A DNA stretch of 64,000 nucleotides from an uncultured Paracoccaceae bacterium (GTDB lineage: Bacteria; Pseudomonadota; Alphaproteobacteria; Rhodobacterales; Rhodobacteraceae). Each line of letters opens with the position of its first letter. The stretch's first letter is position 1. The translations under genes and the position numbers were made by a program. Below the pieces are notes generated by a model, which saw only the letters and a list, made by a program, of their open reading frames with translations, was not told where the DNA came from and ran no database searches. Where the stretch lies: positions 1 to 64,000 of the forward strand of contig CALMSR010000051.1 in NCBI GenBank assembly GCA_937872465.1, written 5' to 3'. Positions 1 to 8,234 of this stretch are shown piece by piece.

Positions 1-154
1 GCTCGCGCCCGATCGCCCCGACCTGCCGCCGATCGCCAGCGGCGGGCGCTACGACGCGCTGACCCGGGCGCTGGGGCGGGGGCGGGGCATCCCCGCCGTG
101 GGCGGCATCGTGCGGCCGGAGGCCCTGCTCGCCCTGGCCGGGGGGGCGCCATGA
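1..154 (+). CDS. hisZ: ATP phosphoribosyltransferase regulatory subunit HisZ, C-terminal end
   Basis: Only the last 50 or so codons are inside the window, in the frame beginning at base 2. The readable tail contains ASGGRYDAL and, a few residues later, a GIPAVGG segment. This is the class II tRNA-synthetase motif 3 region kept in HisZ and HisRS. HisZ is the catalytically inactive HisRS paralogue that assembles with short HisG for the first step of histidine biosynthesis. The stop overlaps the hisG start as ATGA, so the two subunits are translationally coupled. HisRS is the alternative, but the partnership with a short HisG makes HisZ far more likely. Confidence 0.85.
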   Translation, partial: LAPDRPDLPPIASGGRYDALTRALGRGRGIPAVGGIVRPEALLALAGGAP

Positions 155-861
155 CCCTCAACCTCGGCCTTCCGTCCAAGGGACGGCTGCGCGACCAGAC
201 GGTCGAATGGTTCGCCGCACGCGGCATCGAGATCCTGCGCGACGGCAGCGGACGCGAATACCGCGCGAGCCTGCGCGGCGTCGAGGGGATCGGCCTCGTG
301 CTGCTGGCGGCCGGGGAGATCCCGCGCGAGCTCGCCGCCGGCCGGCTGCATCTCGGCGTCACCGGCCAGGATCTGGTGCGCGAGGGCATCCCGGACTGGC
401 CCGAGCGCCTGGCGGAACTCGCGCCCATGGGCTTCGGCTTCGCCGATCTGGTGGTGGCGGTGCCCAGGGCCTGGATCGACGTGGCCGACATGTCGGATCT
501 CGACGGCGCCGCCGCCGATTTCCGCGAGCGCCACGGCCACCGGCTGCGGGTGGCGACCAAGTACCACCATCTCGTGCGCGCCTTCTTCCGCGAGCACGGG
601 GTGGCGGATTACAAGCTCGTCGACAGCCAGGGCGCGACCGAGGGCAGCGTGAAGAACCTCACCGCCGAGGCGGTGGCCGACATCACCTCCAGCGGCTCGA
701 CCCTGCGCGACAACCACCTGCGCATCCTCGACGACGGGCTGATCCTGCGCAGCCAGGCGACGCTCTTCCTCTCGCACGCCGCACATTGGGATTCCAGACA
801 GCGCACGGCCCTCTCCGCCCTCACCGGCAAACTTGGAGCGTCAATGCCGGACGGTTTTTAG
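151..861 (+). CDS. hisG: ATP phosphoribosyltransferase catalytic subunit, short form
   Basis: The 236-residue product condenses ATP and PRPP to phosphoribosyl-ATP, the committed step of histidine synthesis in the cytoplasm. The N-terminus (LGLPSKGRL) and the PRPP-binding loop ADITSSGSTLRDN near residues 175-187 are typical. It lacks the C-terminal regulatory domain of long HisG, so it should depend on HisZ, encoded just upstream with an ATGA overlap. The stop codon TAG at 859-861 shares its last base with an 8-bp sequence, GATCGTAA, that recurs at 1733-1740 on the far side of the next gene. The final residues may therefore have been altered by insertion of the islet that follows. Confidence 0.95.
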   Translation: MTLNLGLPSKGRLRDQTVEWFAARGIEILRDGSGREYRASLRGVEGIGLVLLAAGEIPRELAAGRLHLGVTGQDLVREGIPDWPERLAELAPMGFGFADLVVAVPRAWIDVADMSDLDGAAADFRERHGHRLRVATKYHHLVRAFFREHGVADYKLVDSQGATEGSVKNLTAEAVADITSSGSTLRDNHLRILDDGLILRSQATLFLSHAAHWDSRQRTALSALTGKLGASMPDGF

Positions 862-1749
862 ATCGTAATCGTTCCGCGTGTGTAGGCGGGTCAGTTTAAG
901 AACCTTCCCTCCCGCGTGTACTTCAGCTTGAGGTTGCTAGGAGAAGAATTCCAACCGTCATCATAGATGACGCGTCGCCAACGCTTAACGCTTCCCTTTG
1001 TCTTGGCCTGCCAGTGCCCTGGTTTCACCTTTCCTTCAAAGTGCTTCTTGTAGGAGCCGTTGGCTTTCTTGTAGTAGATGCGATGCCGTGCCCATAGCCA
1101 ATCTCCCCAGCCGAACGGGGCGCAATTGGCGATATAGCTCTGACTGTATCGGCGCTTGCCGCCGAATTGCGAGGCATAGTAGGCCTTTGGTGCCAGCCCC
1201 GGCGTAGCCGCGTCGTGCCAATCCCACCAGGAATAATAGGTGCTGAAGCAGGTCTGCCCCGCACTGACTGCTGTGCTTGCGCGGAAAGCTTCGGAGCTGC
1301 TCGTTGCCTGCACGCACTCGGCGCAAATATCGCGGGCCGTCAATCGCTCGCGCAGCGTCGAATCCTCAATGGCGTCTTCAAGAAGCTCTTCGGGCACCGG
1401 TAGCCGTGCCTCTGCAACATGCAGGTACGCCTCCACTACCGATGTGAAACGATCCGCCAGGAAGGCCGGCGCGCTCAGTTCGGCGCGCCCCTCCTCAAGG
1501 AGCCCGAGGTCGCCGGTTTCGGCTTCGAAGCTGAAGATAAGGCGGTGATCGTTCGACAATTCGAAGCGCGCGATCTCGTAGGTTTCCTCCTCGATCGCAT
1601 CGGACGCATGGGTTTCGGAAGGTGCAATATCCGGCTCGCTCGAGTCTTCATTGCCGCGGGCAAGCGGTGCTGAATCTTGGTGCTTCATCTTGAATCCCCA
1701 TCGGATGAGCGGCGCCAATCTAGAACAGCAATGATCGTAACACGCCTAC
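861..1749. other. Possible acquired islet bounded by short repeats
   Basis: The direct repeat GATCGTAA occurs at 861-868, overlapping the hisG stop, and at 1733-1740. Just inside or beside it are GTAGGCG at 882-888 and its inverse CGCCTAC at 1743-1749. Together they bracket the lone AT-richer gene. The pattern resembles an insertion with target-site and terminal repeats, but the repeats are short and chance is possible. Confidence 0.3.
891..1688 (-). CDS. Unrecognised protein in an AT-richer islet
   Basis: I do not recognise this 265-residue protein. The start at 1688 (MKHQDS...) is chosen because GGGG lies about 8 nt upstream; an ATG ten codons earlier has no such site. The N-terminal third is acidic and probably disordered. 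The C-terminal half, from about residue 140, is rich in Trp and Tyr with scattered Cys (STYYSWWDWHD, FGWGDWLWARHR), then becomes strongly basic. No signal peptide or membrane segment is evident. Base composition is visibly less GC-rich than the neighbours and codon use includes many AT-ending codons, which suggests recent acquisition. It is convergent with hisG and alone on its strand. Confidence 0.6.
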   Translation of the reverse strand: MKHQDSAPLARGNEDSSEPDIAPSETHASDAIEEETYEIARFELSNDHRLIFSFEAETGDLGLLEEGRAELSAPAFLADRFTSVVEAYLHVAEARLPVPEELLEDAIEDSTLRERLTARDICAECVQATSSSEAFRASTAVSAGQTCFSTYYSWWDWHDAATPGLAPKAYYASQFGGKRRYSQSYIANCAPFGWGDWLWARHRIYYKKANGSYKKHFEGKVKPGHWQAKTKGSVKRWRRVIYDDGWNSSPSNLKLKYTREGRFLN

Positions 1750-1770
1750 CGGCTTCAAACCAGCCAGGGG

Positions 1771-2229
1771 TCAGCGCGTCGCCGCGTAATGGTCGAGTCG
1801 CGCCCGCAGCGTGTCGCTGCGCCGGGTGGCGAAGAGCACGTCGTCGATGCGCGAGGTGCCGTCGCGCTCGGGCACGATCACCAGATATTCCGACCAGGAC
1901 GGCGCCCCGCCGCCCGCATTGCTGCGCTTGATCTCGACCAGCGCGCCGTTGCGGGTGTCGGCGGTGCAGTTCGGCACCTCGTTGGCATAGGTCTGGAAGA
2001 GGATCCGCGCCGGCGGCAACGCGGGATTGGCCGCTGCCGCCACGATGGCGCCCGCCAGCGAGTCCGACAGGAGCGGCCGCAGCCCGACCATGTCGCCGGC
2101 CAGCGTGAGCCGGCAGAATTCGGCGCCGAGATCGTCCCAGTCGGCGGAGGATTTCCGCGTCCGCGCATCGGCACCGGCGGCCAGCGCGACCGCCAGGACC
2201 AGGATCGCGGCGAGCGGGAAACGGCCCAT
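1771..2229 (-). CDS. Small secreted protein of unknown function
   Basis: The 152-residue product starts at 2229 with a clear Sec signal peptide (MGRFPLAAILVLAVALAAGADA), cleaved around residue 22. The mature part is about 130 residues, with two Cys (FCRLTL and VPNCTAD) that could form a disulfide, and ends in basic residues. The fold looks like a small alpha/beta domain (WSEYLVIVPERDG, IDDVLFATR). I do not recognise a family. It begins 4 nt after the stop of the DUF1489 gene upstream on the same strand, so the two are almost certainly co-transcribed. It probably acts in the periplasm. Confidence 0.7.
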   Translation of the reverse strand: MGRFPLAAILVLAVALAAGADARTRKSSADWDDLGAEFCRLTLAGDMVGLRPLLSDSLAGAIVAAAANPALPPARILFQTYANEVPNCTADTRNGALVEIKRSNAGGGAPSWSEYLVIVPERDGTSRIDDVLFATRRSDTLRARLDHYAATR

Positions 2230-2233
2230 GGCG

Positions 2234-2665
2234 TCAGAGCACCCCGATGCGGGCGAGATCGACGGCGAGGGCGGGCGGCAGGTCCGAGGGCACCGAGCCC
2301 AGGAGATCCGCCGGCGCGTCCCGCGATTGCAGGTAGCGCCAGCCCTGGAAGGCGCGCCGCGGCTGCGGCGCCGTTCGCACGAGCTCGGGATCGAGCAGGA
2401 GCGCGCAGCGCCGGATCCCGTCCGCCCCGTCGCACGGCTCGAGCGCGAGGATGCGCTGGCGCGCCAGCACATGCCCCTTGATCACCCAGTAGAGCGAGCC
2501 GCCGTCGAGCAGTTCCCCGGCGCGGCGCGGCCACATGCGCGTGACGTGGCGGGGCCGCGCATCCGCCCCGGCGGCCCGTCGCGCCGCCTCCCGGCCCGCC
2601 TGCCAGGCGGCGAGCTCCTCGACGCTCTCGGTGCCGACGCAGAGCTTGAGCAGATGCAGCGTCAC
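2234..2665 (-). CDS. DUF1489 family protein
   Basis: This 143-residue cytoplasmic protein matches the alphaproteobacterial DUF1489 family: LHLLKLCVG at the start, HVTRM near residue 45, GSLYWVIKG, then RRCALLLDPELVRT and PRRAFQGWRYL. The start is a GTG at 2663-2665 preceded by GATGAGGA, and it gives the expected family length. Function is unknown in the family. It leads a two-gene unit with the secreted protein downstream and is divergent from nrdJ, with about 140 bp of shared control region between them. Confidence 0.85.
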   Translation of the reverse strand: MTLHLLKLCVGTESVEELAAWQAGREAARRAAGADARPRHVTRMWPRRAGELLDGGSLYWVIKGHVLARQRILALEPCDGADGIRRCALLLDPELVRTAPQPRRAFQGWRYLQSRDAPADLLGSVPSDLPPALAVDLARIGVL

Positions 2666-2743
2666 GGTCCGGAAATCCTCATCCCTTAGTGTCTGCGCAA
2701 CGGCGCCCCACAAAATATACTGCCGGCGCCCGGGCCGCGTCAA

Positions 2744-2772
2744 TTGACCCGAAGCCGCGCCGGGCCTATCCT
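2744..2772 (+). promoter_or_regulatory. Sigma-70-type promoter for nrdJ
   Basis: TTGACC at 2744-2749 is followed by exactly 17 bases and TATCCT at 2767-2772, placing a transcription start near 2779 and a leader of about 30 nt before nrdJ. No cobalamin riboswitch or NrdR-box pair is apparent in this short leader. Confidence 0.6.
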
Positions 2773-2807
2773 CGCGCCAAGGGCTTTCCGACACAAGGCC
2801 GTACCCG

Positions 2808-5675
2808 ATGAACAAGCCCGGCAGCGGGGAATATGCCATCGACTCCGGGAGCGAGCTGCCCTGGCAGGCGGTGAGCCTCGACGTGCTGCGGGAGAAATAC
2901 GCCAAGGGGGCGGAGCGGGACCTCGACGGCGCGGAAATGGTCCGCGCCGTGCGCCGCCGGGTCGCCCGGGCGCTCGCTTCGGTCGAGGCGGAGCCGGCGC
3001 GCCACGAGACCGCCTTCCTCGAGGCGCTCGAGGCGGGCTTCATCCCCGGCGGACGGATCAATTCCGCGGCCGGGGCGGATATCCGCGACGTCACGCTGAT
3101 CAACTGCTTCGTTCAACCGGTGGGTGATTCGATCTCCGATACCGTGGGCGGCAAGCCCGGCATCTACATCGCGCTGCGCGAGGCGGCGGAGACCATGCGC
3201 CGGGGCGGCGGCGTCGGCTACGACTTCTCCTCGATCCGGCCGCGCGGCGCGCGGGTGGCGGGGACCGACAGCGCCGCCTCGGGCCCGATCAGCTACATGC
3301 ATGTCTTCGACCAGTCCTGCGCGACGGTCGAGAGCGCCGGCGCCCGGCGCGGCGCGCAGATGGGCGTGCTCCGATGCGACCATCCGGACGTCATGGAATT
3401 CGTCGGCGCCAAGCGCCAGGCGGGCAAGCTCAACAATTTCAACATCTCGGTCGGCGTCACCGATGCGCTGATGCGCGCCGTGGAGGCCGACGGCGGCTTC
3501 GAGCTCGTGCACGGGGCCGAGCCCGGCGCGGGCCAGGTCGCGGGCGGCGCGCATCGGCGCGAGGACGGGCTCTGGGTCTATGCCACGATCCGCGCCCGCG
3601 AACTCTGGCGCGCGATCATGCGCAACACCTACGAGGCGGCCGAGCCCGGGGTGCTCTTCCTCGACCGCATCAACGCGGAGAACAACCTCCATTATTGCGA
3701 GACGATCGAGGCGACGAACCCCTGCGGCGAGATCCCGATCCCCGACCACGGCTGCTGCTGCCTCGGCTCGATCGACCTCACCCGCTTCGTGCGCGCGCCC
3801 TTCTCGGAGGCGCCCGCCTTCGACGAGGCGGGCTTTGCCGCGACGGTGGCGACGGCGGTGCGCATGCTCGACAACGTGCTGACCGCGACGGTCTGGCCGC
3901 TGCCGCAACAGGCCGCCGAGGCGGCCAACAAGCGGCGCATCGGCCTCGGCTTCACCGGCCTCGGCGATGCGCTGATCCTGCTGGGCCTGCGCTACGACAG
4001 CCCGGCGGCGAGAGACTTCGCCGCCGCGACCACGCGGGCCATGCGCGACGCGGCCTATCGCGCCTCGATCGCGCTCGCCCGCGAGAAGGCGCCGTTCCCG
4101 CTCCTCGATGCGGAAAGGCTGCTCGACTCCGGCATGGCCCGGCGCCTGCCCGAGGACATCCGCGCGGGCATCCGCGAGCATGGCATCCGCAATTCGCACC
4201 TGCTCTCCATCGCGCCCACGGGCACGATCAGCCTCGCCTTCGCCGACAATGCCTCGAACGGCATCGAGCCGGCCTATTCCTGGCACTACACGCGCAAGAA
4301 GCGCGAGCCCGACGGCTCGATGCGCGAATACCGGGTCGAGGATCACGCCTGGCGCGTCTGGCGCGCGCGCGGCGGCAATGCCGAGGCGCTGCCGCCCGCC
4401 TTCGTGAATGCGCTCGAGATCCCCGCCCGCGAGCACATGGCGATGCAGGCGGCGATCCAGCCCTTTATCTGCGCCGCGATCTCCAAGACGGTGAACGTGC
4501 CCGAGCAATATCCCTTCGAGGATTTCGAGAGCCTCTATCTCGACGCCTGGAAGGCCGGGCTGAAGGGCATCACCACCTACCGGCCGAACAGCGTGCTCGG
4601 CAGCGTGCTCGCGCTGGAAGGCACGCCGCAGGATCTCGACCAGTCCGACCCCGACCGGCGCATCCGCATCGGCGACGCGCCGCAGGTGGCGCTCGCCGCG
4701 CTGCGCTGGCCGCACCGGCCGAAGCTGACGGCGGGCTCGCCGAGCTGGACCTACATGGTGGAGGCGCCCGGCAACCGCTTCGCGGTCTTCGTCGGCCATG
4801 TGGAGAACGGCGCCAACCAACCTTTCGAGGTCTGGGTGAACGGCGAGCGCACCCCGCGCGGCCTCGGCGCGCTGGCCAAGAACCTCAGCATGGATCTGCG
4901 CGCCCAGGACCGCGCCTGGCTGAAGCTCAAGCTCGACAGCCTCGCGCGCACGCCCGGGGCGCCCTTCCAGATGCCGATGCCGCCCGAGGGGGCGCTGATG
5001 CCGGTCGCAGGCAATGTCAGCGCCTTCGCCAAGGTCGTCGAATACCGCTGCAAGGCGCTCGGCGTCTTCGACGGGCCGGAGGGCGAGACGCCGCTGGTGG
5101 ACGCGCTCTTCTCGCGCAAGGAGCCGAAATCCGGCGTCGACGGCACGATGAGCTGGACCGTCGACATCCTCAATCCCACCACCGGCGACGATTTCGCCAT
5201 GTTCGTCAAGGAATGCATCCTGCCCGACGGCAGCAAGCGGCCGTTCAGCGTCTGGCTCTCGGGCGCCTATCCGATGGAATTCAACGGGCTGACCCGGTCG
5301 CTCAGCCTCGACATGCGGGTGATCGACCCGGCCTGGGTCGGCAAGAAGCTGCGCGGGCTGAAGGATCTGCCCGAGGCCCAGGGCGATTTCTTCGCCCGCG
5401 TGCCCGGATCGGAGAAGCAGGCGGTGCAACCCTCGACCGTCGCCTATGTCGCCCGCCTGCTGATCCATCGCTACACCATGCTCGGCGTGCTCGACCCCGA
5501 GGGCTATCCGCTCGGCGGCGGGACGGCGCTCTGGTCCGACGCGCCTTCGCCCGAGGCGGCGGACCGGTCGCGGGTGCGCGCCCGGACCTGCCCGGAATGC
5601 GGCCATCCTTCGCTGATCCGGCGGGACGGGTGTGACTTCTGCACCGCTTGCGGCTATTCGGGCGCATGTGGCTGA
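2808..5675 (+). CDS. nrdJ: Adenosylcobalamin-dependent ribonucleotide reductase (class II)
   Basis: The 955-residue enzyme reduces ribonucleoside diphosphates to deoxyribonucleotides using coenzyme B12, independent of oxygen. The catalytic loop TNPCGEIPIPDHGCCCLG lies around residue 305, the N-terminal redox Cys is in LINCFVQPV near residue 95, and the phosphate-binding segment APTGTISLAFADNASNGIEP is near residue 470. After the barrel come two related domains (about residues 640-720 and 780-855), each with an FAVF/FAMF...PFEVW/PFSVW pattern and LSMDLR/LSLDMR, that is, a duplicated TSCPD-type module. A zinc ribbon with two CxxC pairs (CPECGH, CDFCTACG) ends the protein. It is shorter than the roughly 1,200-residue form common in the class. 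Confidence 0.95.
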   Translation: MNKPGSGEYAIDSGSELPWQAVSLDVLREKYAKGAERDLDGAEMVRAVRRRVARALASVEAEPARHETAFLEALEAGFIPGGRINSAAGADIRDVTLINCFVQPVGDSISDTVGGKPGIYIALREAAETMRRGGGVGYDFSSIRPRGARVAGTDSAASGPISYMHVFDQSCATVESAGARRGAQMGVLRCDHPDVMEFVGAKRQAGKLNNFNISVGVTDALMRAVEADGGFELVHGAEPGAGQVAGGAHRREDGLWVYATIRARELWRAIMRNTYEAAEPGVLFLDRINAENNLHYCETIEATNPCGEIPIPDHGCCCLGSIDLTRFVRAPFSEAPAFDEAGFAATVATAVRMLDNVLTATVWPLPQQAAEAANKRRIGLGFTGLGDALILLGLRYDSPAARDFAAATTRAMRDAAYRASIALAREKAPFPLLDAERLLDSGMARRLPEDIRAGIREHGIRNSHLLSIAPTGTISLAFADNASNGIEPAYSWHYTRKKREPDGSMREYRVEDHAWRVWRARGGNAEALPPAFVNALEIPAREHMAMQAAIQPFICAAISKTVNVPEQYPFEDFESLYLDAWKAGLKGITTYRPNSVLGSVLALEGTPQDLDQSDPDRRIRIGDAPQVALAALRWPHRPKLTAGSPSWTYMVEAPGNRFAVFVGHVENGANQPFEVWVNGERTPRGLGALAKNLSMDLRAQDRAWLKLKLDSLARTPGAPFQMPMPPEGALMPVAGNVSAFAKVVEYRCKALGVFDGPEGETPLVDALFSRKEPKSGVDGTMSWTVDILNPTTGDDFAMFVKECILPDGSKRPFSVWLSGAYPMEFNGLTRSLSLDMRVIDPAWVGKKLRGLKDLPEAQGDFFARVPGSEKQAVQPSTVAYVARLLIHRYTMLGVLDPEGYPLGGGTALWSDAPSPEAADRSRVRARTCPECGHPSLIRRDGCDFCTACGYSGACG

Positions 5676-5744
5676 TTCGGTGCACTTTCAAAGACGTTCA
5701 GAAACGCGTATATGTGCAACACTGGCCGGGGAGGAAATTCCGCA

Positions 5745-6080
5745 ATGGTGTCCGATGCAGCGCTGGCAAAGCGTCCCAGGGCGGGGCTCGATGTCGATGC
5801 GATGGCCGAACAGGCGCGCGCGGCCTCCGACGTCCTGAAGGCGCTGGCGCATGAGGGGCGGCTGATGATCCTCTGCCATCTGGTGGCGGGCGAGAAATCG
5901 GTGAGCGAGCTCGAGGATCTCATCGGCGCCCGGCAGGCGGCCGTCTCGCAGCAGCTCGCCCGGCTGCGCCTCGAAGGGCTGGTGACGAGCCGTCGCGACG
6001 GAAAGACGATCTATTATTCGCTGGGCGATCCCAAGGTCACCGGGCTGATCGAGACGCTGCACCGGCTCTTCTGCCGCTGA
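5745..6080 (+). CDS. ArsR-family persulfide-sensing repressor (BigR/SqrR type)
   Basis: The 111-residue winged-helix regulator starts at 5745, where GGGGAGGAAA sits about 7 nt upstream. An ATG 11 codons earlier lacks a site. The helix-turn-helix is in SELEDLIGARQAAVSQQLARLR, followed by the wing DGKTIYYSL. Cys44 (LMILCHL) and Cys110 (RLFCR) are 66 residues apart, the same spacing as the C41/C107 pair that forms a polysulfide bridge in SqrR. It should therefore repress sulfide or reactive-sulfur genes until persulfides appear. No sulfide-oxidation gene is adjacent. A weak -10-like TATATG lies at 5709-5714. Confidence 0.85.
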   Translation: MVSDAALAKRPRAGLDVDAMAEQARAASDVLKALAHEGRLMILCHLVAGEKSVSELEDLIGARQAAVSQQLARLRLEGLVTSRRDGKTIYYSLGDPKVTGLIETLHRLFCR

Positions 6081-6264
6081 TCGCCGGGCACCCCGCGCGG
6101 ATTGCCGCCGCTCGGCTGGCATCCGGGCGCAAGCTCAACTAGACTGCGGCCATCACCACCCGGCTCGGTGCCGCCTCGCGTGGCCCGGTGCCGGAAGTCG
6201 GCTTGGGGAAGCGTCGTCGGAACGGCGGGTCGGACCGCGTGCCACGATGCAGGGGGAGTGGCTG

Positions 6265-7602
6265 ATGGCCAATCATGGCCAGACGGCCCGGCTGGCGGGC
6301 CGGGAGGAAGCGGAACCTTCACTGGCCGATCTCATGGATCCGGTCGCGCTGGAGGCGCGTCTGGTGGAGGCGCGTGCCCGCCGCGCCGCGGCGCTCGCCC
6401 GCCGCAAGGCCGGCGAATCGCCGGATGCGGCGGCCCGCCCCCCCGCGACCGAAGCCGCCAATCCGCGCCGCCCCCGGCTGGCGGCATCCTCCGGCGCCCG
6501 GCCGGCCGCGCCGGAGCCGGAGCCCGAGCTGGAGATTGCGGCCGCCGCCCCGCGGCGAATCAGCCGCGAGGGCATGCTCGCCGCGGTCTTCGTCGCGGGC
6601 CTTCTCGGCGGCTTCGCCCTGGTCTTCCTGGCGCCGGCGAGCCTCCGCCAGCAGATCGCGCATCTGATCGCGCCCGATTCGGCCGCCGTTCCGCCCGCCG
6701 CCGACGCCCCGGTCGCCGGCGAGGCGATCGCCTCCGGCGTCTCGCTCGCCCGCGATGCAGGCCAGCCGGTCTTTCCGGCCCGGCCGGCGGTGGTGTCCGA
6801 CAACGACGGGATCCGGCCGCAATCCGTGCCGCCGGCGCCCGCGACCGAAGCGGCGCCCACGGGCTTCGCGGACTCGGCGCCCGCCGGGATCGCCGTTCCC
6901 GAGCTGACGCCGGGCCTGGAATTCGCGACCACCGCGGGCGGCGCCCGATGGATCGGACCCGCGCCCGCCGCCGGCGATGCGGCGCGTGGCGCCGGGCCGG
7001 CGGCCTTCGCCATCGCCGCAGCCGAATCGGCGCCGGCGGGCCCGGGCGCGGGCCTCTCCGCTCCCGTCCCGTCGCGCGCGCCCCAGGCCCCGCCGGCCGC
7101 GCAGGCGCCCCTGCGTCTCGAGCCGGTGCGGCTCGCCGCCGCGCTTGCGCATGTCGATCCGCCGCAGGCGCTGCCCGCCGCCGCCGCCCGCGATTCCGCG
7201 CCCGATCCGGCGGCGGAATCCGCGGCCCTGGTGGCGGCGATGGTGGCCAGCGCGCATGTGGCCCGGGCGGAGGCGCCCTTCGCCGTCTCCGCCACCCGCG
7301 GCCTCCCGGAATTCGCGCAATCGGGCCAGCTCGCCCCGGTCTCCGCCTCGCCCGGGCGGGACGATTTCGCCGGCGGCGACACGGCCTCGATCTTCGCCGA
7401 TCTCGCGAAGGATTCCGACCTCGTCCTGGCCGCCTACTGGCCGCCCGGCGAGCTGATCGCCGCCGCACCCCTGCGCAAGGCGGCGCCCGTCGCCCCGCGC
7501 CGCACGACGAACGCCCAGGCGGCGGACGAGGCGACGGCCAGGCAGGTCACGCGCATCATCCTGCAGCGCCGCGTCGAGCGCATGCTGCGCGACCTCCAGT
7601 GA
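6265..7602 (+). CDS. Ala/Pro-rich single-span membrane protein of unknown function
   Basis: This 445-residue protein begins at 6265, where AGGGGGAG lies 6 nt upstream; an ATG six codons earlier is less well placed. A charged N-terminal cytoplasmic region (LEARLVEARARRAAALARRK, probably helical) is followed by a proline-rich stretch. One membrane segment sits near residues 104-125 (GMLAAVFVAGLLGGFALVFL). About 300 residues of low-complexity Ala/Pro/Gly-rich sequence should then lie in the periplasm, ending in a short basic helix (IILQRRVERMLRDL). The topology resembles TonB- or sporulation-like spacers, but no known domain is visible and I assign no function. Confidence 0.65.
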   Translation: MANHGQTARLAGREEAEPSLADLMDPVALEARLVEARARRAAALARRKAGESPDAAARPPATEAANPRRPRLAASSGARPAAPEPEPELEIAAAAPRRISREGMLAAVFVAGLLGGFALVFLAPASLRQQIAHLIAPDSAAVPPAADAPVAGEAIASGVSLARDAGQPVFPARPAVVSDNDGIRPQSVPPAPATEAAPTGFADSAPAGIAVPELTPGLEFATTAGGARWIGPAPAAGDAARGAGPAAFAIAAAESAPAGPGAGLSAPVPSRAPQAPPAAQAPLRLEPVRLAAALAHVDPPQALPAAAARDSAPDPAAESAALVAAMVASAHVARAEAPFAVSATRGLPEFAQSGQLAPVSASPGRDDFAGGDTASIFADLAKDSDLVLAAYWPPGELIAAAPLRKAAPVAPRRTTNAQAADEATARQVTRIILQRRVERMLRDLQ

Positions 7603-7829
7603 CCGCCGGCGGGCGCGCGCCCGCGGCCCTGCGGCGCGGCGACTTGCCGCTTCCCTCCCGCGATCCTTTGCACTAAGGTCTCCGGGCTGCTGTCAGGGGT
7701 GATGGGCGCATTCGGGACGACGGAGGCCCGGAGGTGTCTTTTTGCGCATGGATATGCCCGCCCTGACCGCGAAGATGTGCTTGACGAGGACCAGCGGCGC
7801 GGAACGCGCCGCCTGGGCGGTGGGGTGGA

Positions 7830-8180
7830 ATGAAACGGGAGATCGGCATAACCGTCTCGGCGATGATGATCGCCGTGGGGCTCGGCAGTCCCGTGGCCGC
7901 GGAACCGCCGACGCTGGACCAGCTCACCGAGATCGCGGGACTGCTCGCGGACAACGACATCGCGGCATTGCGCGCCTTCCTGCTCCAGCATCCGGAACTG
8001 CTCGAAGGCGACGCGACCCTCGCGGGCCTGCTGCGGGATTTCATGGACAGCTCCGGCGACATGACGACCTTCCTCGCCTTCGAACCCGACCTGCGCGACG
8101 CGTTGGGGCAGAGCGGCGTGACCGATGGCCCGCCGGTTTCGCGCGGCGCCAACGATCCCGTCGTCGAGACGCTCTATTGA
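7830..8180 (+). CDS. Small secreted protein of unknown function
   Basis: The 116-residue product has a Sec signal peptide (MKREIGITVSAMMIAVGLGSPVAAE), probably cleaved after AAE or just before it. The mature part is acidic and helical (LADNDIAALRAFLLQHPELLEG, LLRDFMDSSGDMTTFL). The start is supported by a G-rich site just upstream (GGTGGGGTGG). About 225 bp of apparently non-coding DNA precede it, so it probably has its own promoter. I know no family for it. It stands alone between the membrane protein and the glycosyltransferase operon. Confidence 0.65.
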   Translation: MKREIGITVSAMMIAVGLGSPVAAEPPTLDQLTEIAGLLADNDIAALRAFLLQHPELLEGDATLAGLLRDFMDSSGDMTTFLAFEPDLRDALGQSGVTDGPPVSRGANDPVVETLY

Positions 8181-8234
8181 TGCCCCGCGCCGCCTCAGCC
8201 ACGCCGGCGGGCAGCTAGCGCGTCCGGCGGGCCG

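Noticed and set aside
2690..2807. Cobalamin riboswitch ahead of nrdJ
   Set aside because: The predicted leader is only about 30 nt and the whole divergent gap is too short; no B12-box-like sequence is seen.
2766..5606. A very long open frame (946 codons) antisense to nrdJ
   Set aside because: It is the complement of a high-GC gene whose third positions avoid stops. Its protein is His/Arg/Gly-rich with no domain, whereas the plus-strand product has complete catalytic motifs.
5676..5722. SqrR-type operator (ATTC-N8-GAAT) upstream of the ArsR-family gene
   Set aside because: ATTC is present but the matching GAAT is not at the right distance; no convincing inverted repeat was found.
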